Shown: one piece after another, positions 7,547 through 15,119 of the stretch | How positions within the stretch are numbered: position 1 is the first letter of the stretch | How the letters are laid out: the number at the start of each line of letters is the position of its first letter | Assembly (NCBI GenBank): GCA_964517005.1 | Contig: CAZFAJ010000021.1 | Span: 1 to 39,488 of the forward strand | DNA length: 39,488 nt | Reading direction: 5' to 3' | Source of the DNA: CAYVBJ01 sp964517005 | GTDB lineage: Bacteria > Bacteroidota > Rhodothermia > Balneolales > Balneolaceae | Notes under the pieces: generated by a model | Databases searched by the model: none | What the model saw: the letters and a program-made list of their open reading frames with translations, nothing else | What the model was told of the DNA's origin: nothing | Made by a program: the position numbers and the translations under genes

Positions 7547-8515
7547 TTAAGAAGAGATCTCAGCCTTGAAAATATTTTTAAGAAGGTCATCAAAATTCTC
7601 CGTGCCGGCAGGCTGAAACGACCGGCCTGTCAGTCTCTCGAATAATTCTTTATACCTGTAATAGACTTCCATCCGGAAATCATCAGGCAGATCAGGCAGT
7701 GTTTGTCCTTCGAAACCCTGGAATCCGTTATCCATCAGCCATTCCCTTAAAAATTCTTTGGACAACTGTTTTTGAGGCTTGCCTTTTTTCAGTCTTTCTT
7801 CATATCCTTCCGCATAGAAGTAGCGGGATGAGTCGGCTGTATGTACTTCGTCAATGAGAGTCAGTTCGCCGTCAAAAAGTCCGAATTCATATTTTGTATC
7901 TACCAATATCAGGCCCTGTTTTTTTGCTATCTCGCTTCCGCGATGAAAGAGCTGAAATGCTTTTGTCCTGATTTCTGACCAGATGGTTTCAGAAACAAGG
8001 TTTCGTTTCAAAATATCTGCTTCAGAAATATCTTCATCATGTCCTTCAGTTGCTTTGGTAGCCGGAGTGAGAATTGGCTCCGGAAACTTTTGATGTTCTT
8101 TCATTCTATCGGGCATCGGAACTCCGCAAATCATTCTTTTACCTGATTTGTAAACTCTCCAGGCGTGACCGGTTAGGTAACCGCGAATCACGACTTCAAC
8201 CGGTATCGGATCACATTTTTTTGCTATGGTTACATTCGGATGAGGCACGTCAAGCAGATGAACCGGTACAATTTCACTTACTTGTTCAAAGGAAAAAGCA
8301 GCCAGCTGATTCAGAATCTGTCCTTTGAAAGGGATAGCCTGTTTCATGATATGATCAAATGCAGAAATTCGATCGGTTACAACGATCCCAAGTTTCTTTT
8401 CACCGAGAGAATAGACATCACGAACTTTACCCCTGTAGGGTTCCGGCATCGATGGAATGTGAGTCTCTCTGATACAGTTCTTTAAAGCCTTTGATTGATC
8501 AAGCTCTGAATTCAC
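7547..8515 (-). CDS. purC: phosphoribosylaminoimidazole-succinocarboxamide synthase PurC
   Basis: A 322-residue SAICAR synthase joining CAIR and aspartate in purine synthesis, cytoplasmic. Conserved stretches are YRGKVRDVYSLGEKKLGIVV near residue 22, DRISAFDHIM, VEVVIRGYLTGHAWRVYKSG near residue 127, and ATKATEGHDEDIS. It is of the longer type (around 300 residues or more) rather than the roughly 240-residue E. coli form. The start is a GTG at 8515, seven bases after the stop of the LacI-type regulator gene; no in-frame ATG lies before the conserved YRGK region except an internal one at residue 23. The close spacing implies co-transcription with the regulator. Confidence 0.95.
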   Translation of the reverse strand: MNSELDQSKALKNCIRETHIPSMPEPYRGKVRDVYSLGEKKLGIVVTDRISAFDHIMKQAIPFKGQILNQLAAFSFEQVSEIVPVHLLDVPHPNVTIAKKCDPIPVEVVIRGYLTGHAWRVYKSGKRMICGVPMPDRMKEHQKFPEPILTPATKATEGHDEDISEADILKRNLVSETIWSEIRTKAFQLFHRGSEIAKKQGLILVDTKYEFGLFDGELTLIDEVHTADSSRYFYAEGYEERLKKGKPQKQLSKEFLREWLMDNGFQGFEGQTLPDLPDDFRMEVYYRYKELFERLTGRSFQPAGTENFDDLLKNIFKAEISS

Positions 8516-8522
8516 GTACTAA

Positions 8523-9545
8523 TTATTTTATTTTGGTGGTTGATCGCCTTTGAACAAGAACCGGATCTATAGTGGTTTGGACAAGTTTATCATCAGCATG
8601 ATTAATAATATCAGCAAGCCGTCTTGTAGCTTGAACCCCTACCGTATACATTTTCTGGTCAACCGTAGTGAGGTCGAGATACTTGGTAAATTTGATACCA
8701 TCATATCCCATCAGGGCAATGTCATCAGGTATTTTCATACCCAGTTTGTCAATTGCATTATAAGCTCCGATTGCCTGGGTATCATTGGAACAAAAGATTG
8801 CATCCGGGTATTCTCCAAGGCGCTCAAACTGGTAGATTGCTTCAAACCCGGCTTCTTCGGTAAATCCGGCATGTTTGGTGCTTTCGCCTCTGACAAACAG
8901 CTGATCATATACCGGCATTTTAAACTCTTTAAGTGCATCAATAAAGCCGGCGTACCTTTCGCTGGAAGCTTTGGTTTTGATAGCCGGTAAAATCATCCCG
9001 ATTTTTTCAAACCCCTGTTTAATGAGATGTTCACCGGCAATAAAACCACCCTTGCGGTTATTCATTTCAAAATAGTTGTATTCAGGATGTGAACTCCCTA
9101 TTAAAATAGTCGGCACACCCGAATGTTTGATCATTTCATGTACAGTATTGCTGATTGTAATAGAAATAATTATAACTGCATCTGCTGTGCCACGGCTAAA
9201 AAAGTTTTCAACTCCTTCTTCCGGGTTTTTAGAGCCGGTGTTGTAGATCACGATATCCAGATCCAATTCTTTTATTTCATCTTTCAACCCTTTTAGTATT
9301 TCAGTGTAATAAGGAGTTGTGAATGAGGGCACGGCTACAGCAAGCATTTGCGGTTTTCTGCTTGCAAGGTTTCGGGCACTAACCTGCGGACGAAAATTCA
9401 GATCCTTAATTGCCTGTTTCACTTTTGATTTCGTCTCATCTGAAACATTGGGTGAATCATTGAGTACCCGTGAAACTGTTGATATCGCAACACCGGCGTG
9501 CTGAGCTACCTGATATATTGTGTTTTTTTTACCTTTAGATTTCAT
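8523..9545 (-). CDS. LacI-family transcriptional regulator
   Basis: A 340-residue LacI/GalR-type repressor. The N-terminal helix-turn-helix is at about residues 9-30 (TIYQVAQHAGVAISTVSRVL), followed by the hinge helix region (FRPQVSARNLAS). A periplasmic-binding-protein-like effector domain runs from about residue 65 (MLAVAVPSFTTPYYTEILKG) to the end. The effector cannot be told from the sequence; family members usually bind sugars, and in enterobacteria PurR binds hypoxanthine or guanine. It is immediately upstream of purC on the same strand (7-base gap) and divergent from crtB, with a 190-base AT-rich spacer in which I could not find a convincing CG-centred operator. Confidence 0.92.
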   Translation of the reverse strand: MKSKGKKNTIYQVAQHAGVAISTVSRVLNDSPNVSDETKSKVKQAIKDLNFRPQVSARNLASRKPQMLAVAVPSFTTPYYTEILKGLKDEIKELDLDIVIYNTGSKNPEEGVENFFSRGTADAVIIISITISNTVHEMIKHSGVPTILIGSSHPEYNYFEMNNRKGGFIAGEHLIKQGFEKIGMILPAIKTKASSERYAGFIDALKEFKMPVYDQLFVRGESTKHAGFTEEAGFEAIYQFERLGEYPDAIFCSNDTQAIGAYNAIDKLGMKIPDDIALMGYDGIKFTKYLDLTTVDQKMYTVGVQATRRLADIINHADDKLVQTTIDPVLVQRRSTTKIK

Positions 9546-9715
9546 ATATACAAACTATTATAAAAAGAAGAATCCATTTATTTTGACATAAAAATCTGAT
9601 TTTTGTAAATCCAATTTTAAATTCATTTTCAGTAAGTGTAAAATAACAGAAATTTAGGTAATATGAGTATATAAAATTTACGGGAACTATTTATTGTGTA
9701 AAATACATTTTATAT

Positions 9716-9739
9716 ATGAATAAAAATTGTTACGAATGA
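9716..9739 (+). other. possible 7-codon leader ORF overlapping the crtB start
   Basis: An ATG at 9716 reads MNKNCYE and stops at TGA 9737-9739, which overlaps the crtB ATG (9736) in an ATGA arrangement. Such overlaps permit translational coupling. It could be a leader peptide or chance in an AT-rich spacer; no strong Shine-Dalgarno sequence precedes either start. Confidence 0.25.
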
Positions 9740-10701
9740 CAAATCTGCTTCGAATTCCTTATGCAATCTTGCGTCCGCTGTATGAGCGGACTTCCATCCA
9801 CAGGTCAGTAATAGAAGAATTAACTGATCAGCGTTTAAAGAACGCATATACACACTGCAGGGTTATCACAAGAAATCATGCAAAAACGTTCTATATGGCA
9901 ACCCGGTTTCTTCCGAACAGTAAGCAGAGAGCTATTTTTGCAATTTACGGGCTTTGCAGATATTTGGATGACCTGGTTGATGAAGCTGAAGACCTGATGT
10001 TCAATCAAAAGATTTCCTGTTCTGATATTGAAGACAAACTGCAACTTTTTCGTGATAAACTTATCAGGAGTTATAACGGTAAAGAACAGTCGGATCCCAT
10101 ATTAATCGCATTCTCTGATGTATTGAACAGGTATAATATTTCAATAGATCTTCCGCTTCAGCTAATTGAGGGTGTTGAGATGGATCTAAGGAAAAACAGG
10201 TACAATAGTTTTAATGAAGTCTACAATTATTCTTACAAAGTAGCATCTGTAGTAGGGCTGATGACAAGCGAAGTCTTTGGATATTCTGAACCAGAAGCGC
10301 TTGATTATGCTGTTGATTTGGGTATAGCCATGCAATTGACAAATATTTTGCGGGATGTGGGTGAAGATATAAACAAGAACCGTATTTATTTACCACTTGA
10401 CGAATTGAAAAAGTTTAATGTATCCGAAAATGATTTTCTTGAAAAGAATCTTACGGATGATTTTAAAGCTCTGATTCATTTTCAGATTGAGAGAGCGAGA
10501 AATTACTACGACCGGGCTGATAAAGGTATTGCCATGCTTAATAAAGACAGCAGACTGCCTGTAGCACTTGCAAGTGAAAATTACAGCCGTATACTCAATA
10601 AAATTGAAGAAAACGATTGTAAGATCTTTGACCGGCGGGCCTACCTGAATTCGCGTGAAAAGTTTTACATACTTCCTAAAGTCATGTACAAAGTAAGCTG
10701 A
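9736..10701 (+). CDS. crtB: phytoene synthase CrtB
   Basis: A trans-isoprenyl diphosphate synthase of the squalene/phytoene synthase family, 321 residues from the ATG at 9736. It condenses two geranylgeranyl diphosphates to phytoene, the first committed carotenoid step. The two Asp-rich motifs are visible: YLDDLVDEAED near residue 77 and ILRDVGEDINKNRIYLP near residues 209-225. The substrate-pocket segment RNHAKTFYMATRFLP lies near residue 46 and QLTNILRD marks the second helix. An upstream in-frame TTG at 9727 would add only three residues. The stop overlaps the next ATG by one base (TGATG), so crtB and the PIG-L gene form an operon converging on crtY. Confidence 0.94.
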   Translation: MTNLLRIPYAILRPLYERTSIHRSVIEELTDQRLKNAYTHCRVITRNHAKTFYMATRFLPNSKQRAIFAIYGLCRYLDDLVDEAEDLMFNQKISCSDIEDKLQLFRDKLIRSYNGKEQSDPILIAFSDVLNRYNISIDLPLQLIEGVEMDLRKNRYNSFNEVYNYSYKVASVVGLMTSEVFGYSEPEALDYAVDLGIAMQLTNILRDVGEDINKNRIYLPLDELKKFNVSENDFLEKNLTDDFKALIHFQIERARNYYDRADKGIAMLNKDSRLPVALASENYSRILNKIEENDCKIFDRRAYLNSREKFYILPKVMYKVS

Positions 10702-11405
10702 TGAAAATCCTGTTTATATTTCCGCATCCTGATGATGAATCCTTTGGCCCGGCACCGGCTATCTCAGCTCACTTGCGCAATGGAGATGAAGTTTATCTTC
10801 TCACCTTAACCAGGGGAGAGGCAACGAAGCAGAGATTTTCGTTGGGAGTTGATAAAGGGAAAATGGGCGAGATCAGGTATAATGAAATGAAATGTGTTGA
10901 GAAAGTACTTGGATTAACCGGAATGACCGTACTTGATCTGCCCGACAGCGGGTTGAAGGATATGAACCCGATTGAATTAGAACTAGTAATTGAAGATCAT
11001 TTGGACGATCTGAAGCCGGACGTAATTGTAACATATGCCGTGCATGGAATCAGTGGTTTTTTTGATCATCTTGTAACTCATGCTGTGGTAAAAAGAGTAT
11101 TTTGCAAGCTGAAAGAAGAAAAATCATCATATCCGAAAAGACTTGCTTTTTTTACGAGAAGGGGAGAACCTAAAAAAGATGGAAAATTCAGACTCGAGGC
11201 TTCAGCAGAGCAAGATATTGACTGTATTATAACTTGCGTAGCTGAAGATATGGAGGCGTTTAAAAAAGCTCTCGACTGCTACGTAACTTATCAGAAAACG
11301 ATCGAAGAGAGTAAAGTAAAAGAGACTGTGGGAAAAGAGATCCCTTTTGAGATATTCGGGGAAAATCACGATCCAAGGCTTACAATGCTGACTGAACAAT
11401 TGTAA
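10701..11405 (+). CDS. PIG-L/LmbE-family N-deacetylase
   Basis: A 234-residue zinc-dependent deacetylase of the PIG-L family. The signature HPDDE is at residues 9-13 (IFPHPDDESFGPAPAI), with ARG-type TLTRGEA near residue 36 and a second histidine cluster (FDHLVTHAVV) near residue 121. Known members remove N-acetyl groups from GlcNAc-type sugars, for example in bacillithiol or mycothiol synthesis or on GlcNAc-inositol. It has no signal peptide. It overlaps crtB by one base, so the two are translated together; whether it acts on a pigment glycoside or an unrelated sugar cannot be said. It ends 11 bases from the convergent crtY stop. Confidence 0.9.
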   Translation: MKILFIFPHPDDESFGPAPAISAHLRNGDEVYLLTLTRGEATKQRFSLGVDKGKMGEIRYNEMKCVEKVLGLTGMTVLDLPDSGLKDMNPIELELVIEDHLDDLKPDVIVTYAVHGISGFFDHLVTHAVVKRVFCKLKEEKSSYPKRLAFFTRRGEPKKDGKFRLEASAEQDIDCIITCVAEDMEAFKKALDCYVTYQKTIEESKVKETVGKEIPFEIFGENHDPRLTMLTEQL

Positions 11406-11416
11406 AAATACAGAAA

Positions 11417-12595
11417 TCAGGCACCTGTCAGAATCCGGTGTTTAAGCTTGTAAATCGCATGGAAAAAGGGAGTGTAAGGCAATTTGCTGAATATCGAAAT
11501 TTCTTCCATGATCGTTGATTTCTCATCAAGAAATGTAAGTATTCTGTCCATCCTGCTGGTTTTAAACAGCCTGCTGAAAATATTTACTGATTTAACCGGA
11601 TAGTTTTTAATCAGATATAAGATTATCATATCGTAGACACGGAAACGATAGGTAGAACTGTTTCTGAATTGAGGTCTTTTTCCTTCTTCGATTGATTTTA
11701 CAATTTTTTGGCATCTGTTTTGAATTCTGGAAAGTGTATAGCCGGTAGATGGTTTTGTCCATCCGCCGGCTGTTCCGATGTTTAAGGTTTTTTCGTTATA
11801 CCAGGAAGAGTATCTTCTGTCTTCCATCGGGATCACTCCAAACTCACTTCTTATGATTTTATAATCAGATGGATTCAGGCTGAATTTATTACTCAAATAC
11901 TTTTTAATTGCAGAATCATATGACTCTTCGTCAAGGAGGTTTTCACTGAATAGTGTGTATTCAAAAAGACACTTTGTTTCCGAAACAGGCAATTGATAAA
12001 AAAAAGAAAAACCGTTTTTCTGGTTAATGTCAAAATCCATTAAGGTTGCAATATCCGGATCAAACATCTTTTTATCTGTTTCTATTTCCCATCCCTTGAA
12101 ATGCTGTTTCAGTGATATGTCCACTGTTGCTGATTCAAAATCAGCCGGCTTAAAAACACTTTGGAAAATATATTCTGCACTATATGTTTCATGTTCTGTT
12201 TTCAAAACGGGAATATTCCCTGATTGAGAGATAGACGAAATTTGAGCTTCTCTGAGTTCGATATTTTTGAAATTTTTTGCGTGATTTATTACATGCTGAT
12301 TTAGCTGATTGCTGCGCATTGCATGGTATTTGTAAGCTTCAAGCGGTTCTTTGATGGTTTCACCATTTGGGGAAATCACTTTAAGGGTATCCCAGCTGAA
12401 ATGAATAATATCAGTAAATGGAAAATTTTCGAGGTCCCAAAAACACCACGTTTTATCATTTACAGGGCTCAGATTTTTGTCTATGACAAGAATTCTTTTT
12501 CCGTTTAAAGAGGAATTCAGAATATGCCACAGTAGCGATAAGCCTGCGGCTCCTGCACCTGCAATTATATAATCGTAATGATGTTTGTCGGACAT
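11417..12595 (-). CDS. crtY: lycopene beta-cyclase CrtY
   Basis: A 392-residue FAD/NAD(P)-dependent lycopene cyclase of the CrtY type. The dinucleotide-binding motif is AGAGAAGLSLLWHIL near residue 12. The family signatures DKTWCFWDLENFPF near residue 47 and GTAGGWTKPSTGYTLSRIQ near residue 275 are both present. It forms beta-ionone rings on lycopene ends. The gene is convergent with the crtB operon, with only 11 bases between the stops and no obvious terminator. It is probably preceded on the minus strand by the glycosyltransferase gene, with a 123-base gap. The length is normal. Confidence 0.93.
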   Translation of the reverse strand: MSDKHHYDYIIAGAGAAGLSLLWHILNSSLNGKRILVIDKNLSPVNDKTWCFWDLENFPFTDIIHFSWDTLKVISPNGETIKEPLEAYKYHAMRSNQLNQHVINHAKNFKNIELREAQISSISQSGNIPVLKTEHETYSAEYIFQSVFKPADFESATVDISLKQHFKGWEIETDKKMFDPDIATLMDFDINQKNGFSFFYQLPVSETKCLFEYTLFSENLLDEESYDSAIKKYLSNKFSLNPSDYKIIRSEFGVIPMEDRRYSSWYNEKTLNIGTAGGWTKPSTGYTLSRIQNRCQKIVKSIEEGKRPQFRNSSTYRFRVYDMIILYLIKNYPVKSVNIFSRLFKTSRMDRILTFLDEKSTIMEEISIFSKLPYTPFFHAIYKLKHRILTGA

Positions 12596-12718
12596 ACTTT
12601 TATCTCGGGGTCAGCTGTACCGTAATAAACCTGAGTAACATTTACACAGTTCCGGACAATTAGATTCATTTCTATTATAACTTCCTGTCATATACAAAAT
12701 ATTAATAAAAGGCACACT

Positions 12719-13750
12719 TCAACTCTCTTTAGTTACTACTTCTGCATATGTTTTTTTTCCGAATAAATAATATTCAGTGACAATATTTTTTTTGAAAAGG
12801 ACATCAGGGTCATTCTGCGAGATTCTGCTTTTTTCCAGCTTTCTTCTTTTTCCCAGAGTACCAAACAGCCTGCCGTAGAATGCAAAGTGTGCCCGGATAA
12901 TTGCCAGCGTTTCCAGGGGTTTTAGTTTTAGAAGCGAACGCAAACCTGATATTCCGTCCAGAAATAACCGCGTCAATATTCGCAGGAATAATCCTTTTTC
13001 AGATAAGTTTTTAGTCATCATAATCAGATTGTTTCTGTAATTATAATAGATTTTCCGGGTTGAGCCCATGGGAAGAGACCCCCCGCCAAGATGATACACC
13101 ACGCTCTTTGGCTCACAAACCACTTTAAACCCTCTGTTCCAAAGCCTCCAACACAGATCGATCTCCTCCATATGAAATTCGAAATCTTCATCGAACTTTT
13201 CCATTTCAAAAAAAAGATCTTTTCGAATAGCTAAGGCTGCGCCGGAAGCCCAAAGTATCTCTTCGGGATTATCATACTGGCCTGTATCTTTTTCGATTGT
13301 ACCAAAAATACGTCCCCGGCAGAAAGGGTATGCGTAATAGTCCAGATAGCCACCTGCAGCGCCCGCATATTCAAAAAAATCGGGATCAGAACAGTCTCTG
13401 AGTTTTGGCTGAGCAGCAGCTGTCTGCTTGTTTTGAAAAGCAATGTCAAGGTTTTTCAGCCAATTGGATTCAACACTGACATCGTTATTCAGAAAAACGA
13501 TAATTTCACCTGAAGCGTAATCTGCGGCCCGGTTATTACCGCCGCAATAGCCAAGATTCTCGGAAAATGTAACTATTTTAATTTCCGGATAATGATCCTG
13601 AACCCATTCCTTACTGCCGTCTGTAGAAGCGTTATTGGCAATAATAATTTCAAAATCAGGATAATCAGTTTCTGTAACTGACGGTAAAAAAGTTTTTAAA
13701 TGGTTGAGCGCATTCCATGTGACTATGATAATACTGTACGTATGATGCAA
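12719..13750 (-). CDS. family 2 glycosyltransferase
   Basis: A 343-residue GT-A-fold glycosyltransferase. The N-terminus YSIIIVTWNALNHLKTFLPS, the NLGYCGGNNRA segment near residue 65, the metal-binding FLNNDVS near residue 86, and the acceptor-side ASGAALAIRKDLF and MEEIDLCWRLWNRG near residues 168-210 are the pattern of rhamnosyltransferase-like GT2 enzymes. There is no clear transmembrane domain, so it probably works at the cytoplasmic face of the membrane. The substrate is unknown. It lies upstream of crtY on the same strand; a role in pigment glycosylation is conceivable, but surface polysaccharide synthesis is the more usual job. Confidence 0.88.
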   Translation of the reverse strand: MHHTYSIIIVTWNALNHLKTFLPSVTETDYPDFEIIIANNASTDGSKEWVQDHYPEIKIVTFSENLGYCGGNNRAADYASGEIIVFLNNDVSVESNWLKNLDIAFQNKQTAAAQPKLRDCSDPDFFEYAGAAGGYLDYYAYPFCRGRIFGTIEKDTGQYDNPEEILWASGAALAIRKDLFFEMEKFDEDFEFHMEEIDLCWRLWNRGFKVVCEPKSVVYHLGGGSLPMGSTRKIYYNYRNNLIMMTKNLSEKGLFLRILTRLFLDGISGLRSLLKLKPLETLAIIRAHFAFYGRLFGTLGKRRKLEKSRISQNDPDVLFKKNIVTEYYLFGKKTYAEVVTKES

Positions 13751-13839
13751 AGCTTTTTGGTTCGTTATCGTAAGAAAATTATATTTTGCAGATATTTGCA
13801 GGTTTTCTATTATTCAGATAAATCATTTACTAAAGGCAT

Positions 13840-14346
13840 ATGATAAAAATCGGTCTTATATCTGATACTCACAACTATTTAGACCAACAAGTATTTGAAT
13901 ACTTTTCGGATCGGGATGAAATCTGGCATGCAGGTGATTTTGGCTCTATTGAAATTTCAAATGAATTGAAAAAAATTGCCCCTGTGACGGGTGTCTATGG
14001 AAATATTGACGGCCAGGATATTCGCAGTGTATATCCATTGCATCAGCGTTTTGACAAAGAGGGAATCGATGTATGGATTACGCATATCGGAGGGAATCCC
14101 GGACGTTACTGCATCCCTATTCGTGAAGAAATTGAGAGCAATCCGCCGGATCTGTTTATTTGCGGACACTCTCATATCCTGAAAATTGCACGGGATCAAT
14201 CATTAAACAAGATGCTTTATATGAATCCCGGTGCAGCCGGCAAACAAGGTTTCCAGGTATACAGAACCATTGTTCGATTTGATATTTCGAAAGGTAAAAT
14301 CCAGAATGTAGAGGTGATCAATCTGGGTAAAACAGGATCAGATTAA
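13840..14346 (+). CDS. YfcE/MJ0936-type metallophosphodiesterase
   Basis: A 168-residue calcineurin-like phosphoesterase. Metal-site motifs in order: ISDTHN at residues 7-12 (D9, H11), HAGDFG near 31, GNIDGQD near 54, and CGHSH near 109, followed by NPGAAGKQG. This is the YfcE/MJ0936 group, small cytoplasmic phosphodiesterases with broad activity on bis-pNPP-type substrates and poorly defined in vivo roles. The usual GNCD is GNID here. It is divergent from the glycosyltransferase gene (89 bases) and 18 bases upstream of the methyltransferase gene, so the latter two are probably co-transcribed. Confidence 0.9.
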   Translation: MIKIGLISDTHNYLDQQVFEYFSDRDEIWHAGDFGSIEISNELKKIAPVTGVYGNIDGQDIRSVYPLHQRFDKEGIDVWITHIGGNPGRYCIPIREEIESNPPDLFICGHSHILKIARDQSLNKMLYMNPGAAGKQGFQVYRTIVRFDISKGKIQNVEVINLGKTGSD

Positions 14347-14364
14347 AGTGAAAACATAAGGAAC

Positions 14365-15048
14365 TTGCAAAATCAGAAAGCTCTGACCATCCACTGCATT
14401 TTATGCAAAAGCAGTGACATATATCACTATTGCAGGGATGGGACAAGAATGGATAATATTCGTGATTACTTTTGCTGTAAAAATTGCAGCCTTATATTTG
14501 TACCTCCCGCGCAGCGAATTTCAAGAGATGAAGAGTTCAGCCGGTATGAACTTCATGAAAATGATCCGTCCGACCCCAGGTACAGGAAATTTCTGAGCAA
14601 AATGTTCAATCCGATGATCCAAAGGATAGAATCAGAATCTGTAGGTTTGGATTTTGGTTCAGGTCCGGGCCCCACATTGAGTGTTATGTTTGAGGAACAC
14701 GGACATAAAATGAATATTTACGATTCATTTTATCAAAATGATCCGTCTGTGTTTGAACAGAAGTATGATTTTATCACTGCAACAGAGGTCATTGAACATC
14801 TGTTTGACCCTCTTTTTGAATTAGACCGGTTGTGGAGTTGCCTTAAAACCAATGGTTATTTTGGAATAATGACGAAACGGCCGCCGGATAAAAGTAAGTT
14901 TAAACAATGGCATTATAAAAATGATGATACTCACATAGCATTTTATTCGAAAGATACCTTTCGGTGGTTGGGTGAGCATTGGAACTCTGATCCTGAATTT
15001 ATTGGATCTGAGGTTACAATTTATCAAAAAGGGGATAAAACTAATTGA
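14365..15048 (+). CDS. class I SAM methyltransferase with N-terminal zinc ribbon
   Basis: A 227-residue protein. The N-terminus has two cysteine pairs, CILC near residue 11 and CCKNC near residue 40, forming a probable zinc ribbon. From about residue 92 a Rossmann SAM-binding domain follows: VGLDFGSGPGPTLSVMF (motif I), then DFITATEVIEHLFDPLFEL (motif IV). The later FGIMTKRPPD and HIAFYSKDTFRWL are typical of the Methyltransf_23 type. The start is a TTG at 14365 preceded by AAGGA; no ATG precedes the first Cys pair. The substrate is unknown; similar zinc-ribbon methyltransferases act on sugars or small molecules. It is 18 bases after the phosphodiesterase gene. Confidence 0.85.
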   Translation: MQNQKALTIHCILCKSSDIYHYCRDGTRMDNIRDYFCCKNCSLIFVPPAQRISRDEEFSRYELHENDPSDPRYRKFLSKMFNPMIQRIESESVGLDFGSGPGPTLSVMFEEHGHKMNIYDSFYQNDPSVFEQKYDFITATEVIEHLFDPLFELDRLWSCLKTNGYFGIMTKRPPDKSKFKQWHYKNDDTHIAFYSKDTFRWLGEHWNSDPEFIGSEVTIYQKGDKTN

Positions 15049-15119
15049 TATCTTTGTCATAAGAATTTGTTTACATCAAAGAATGATTAAAAATTATCTC
15101 TGTTAAAAAAATAAAGTAT

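Noticed and set aside
11417..13750. The GT2 gene as a CruC/CruG-type carotenoid glycosyltransferase
   Set aside because: It is near crtY, but its motifs are those of soluble rhamnosyltransferase-like GT2 enzymes, and I see no membrane segments typical of CruG.
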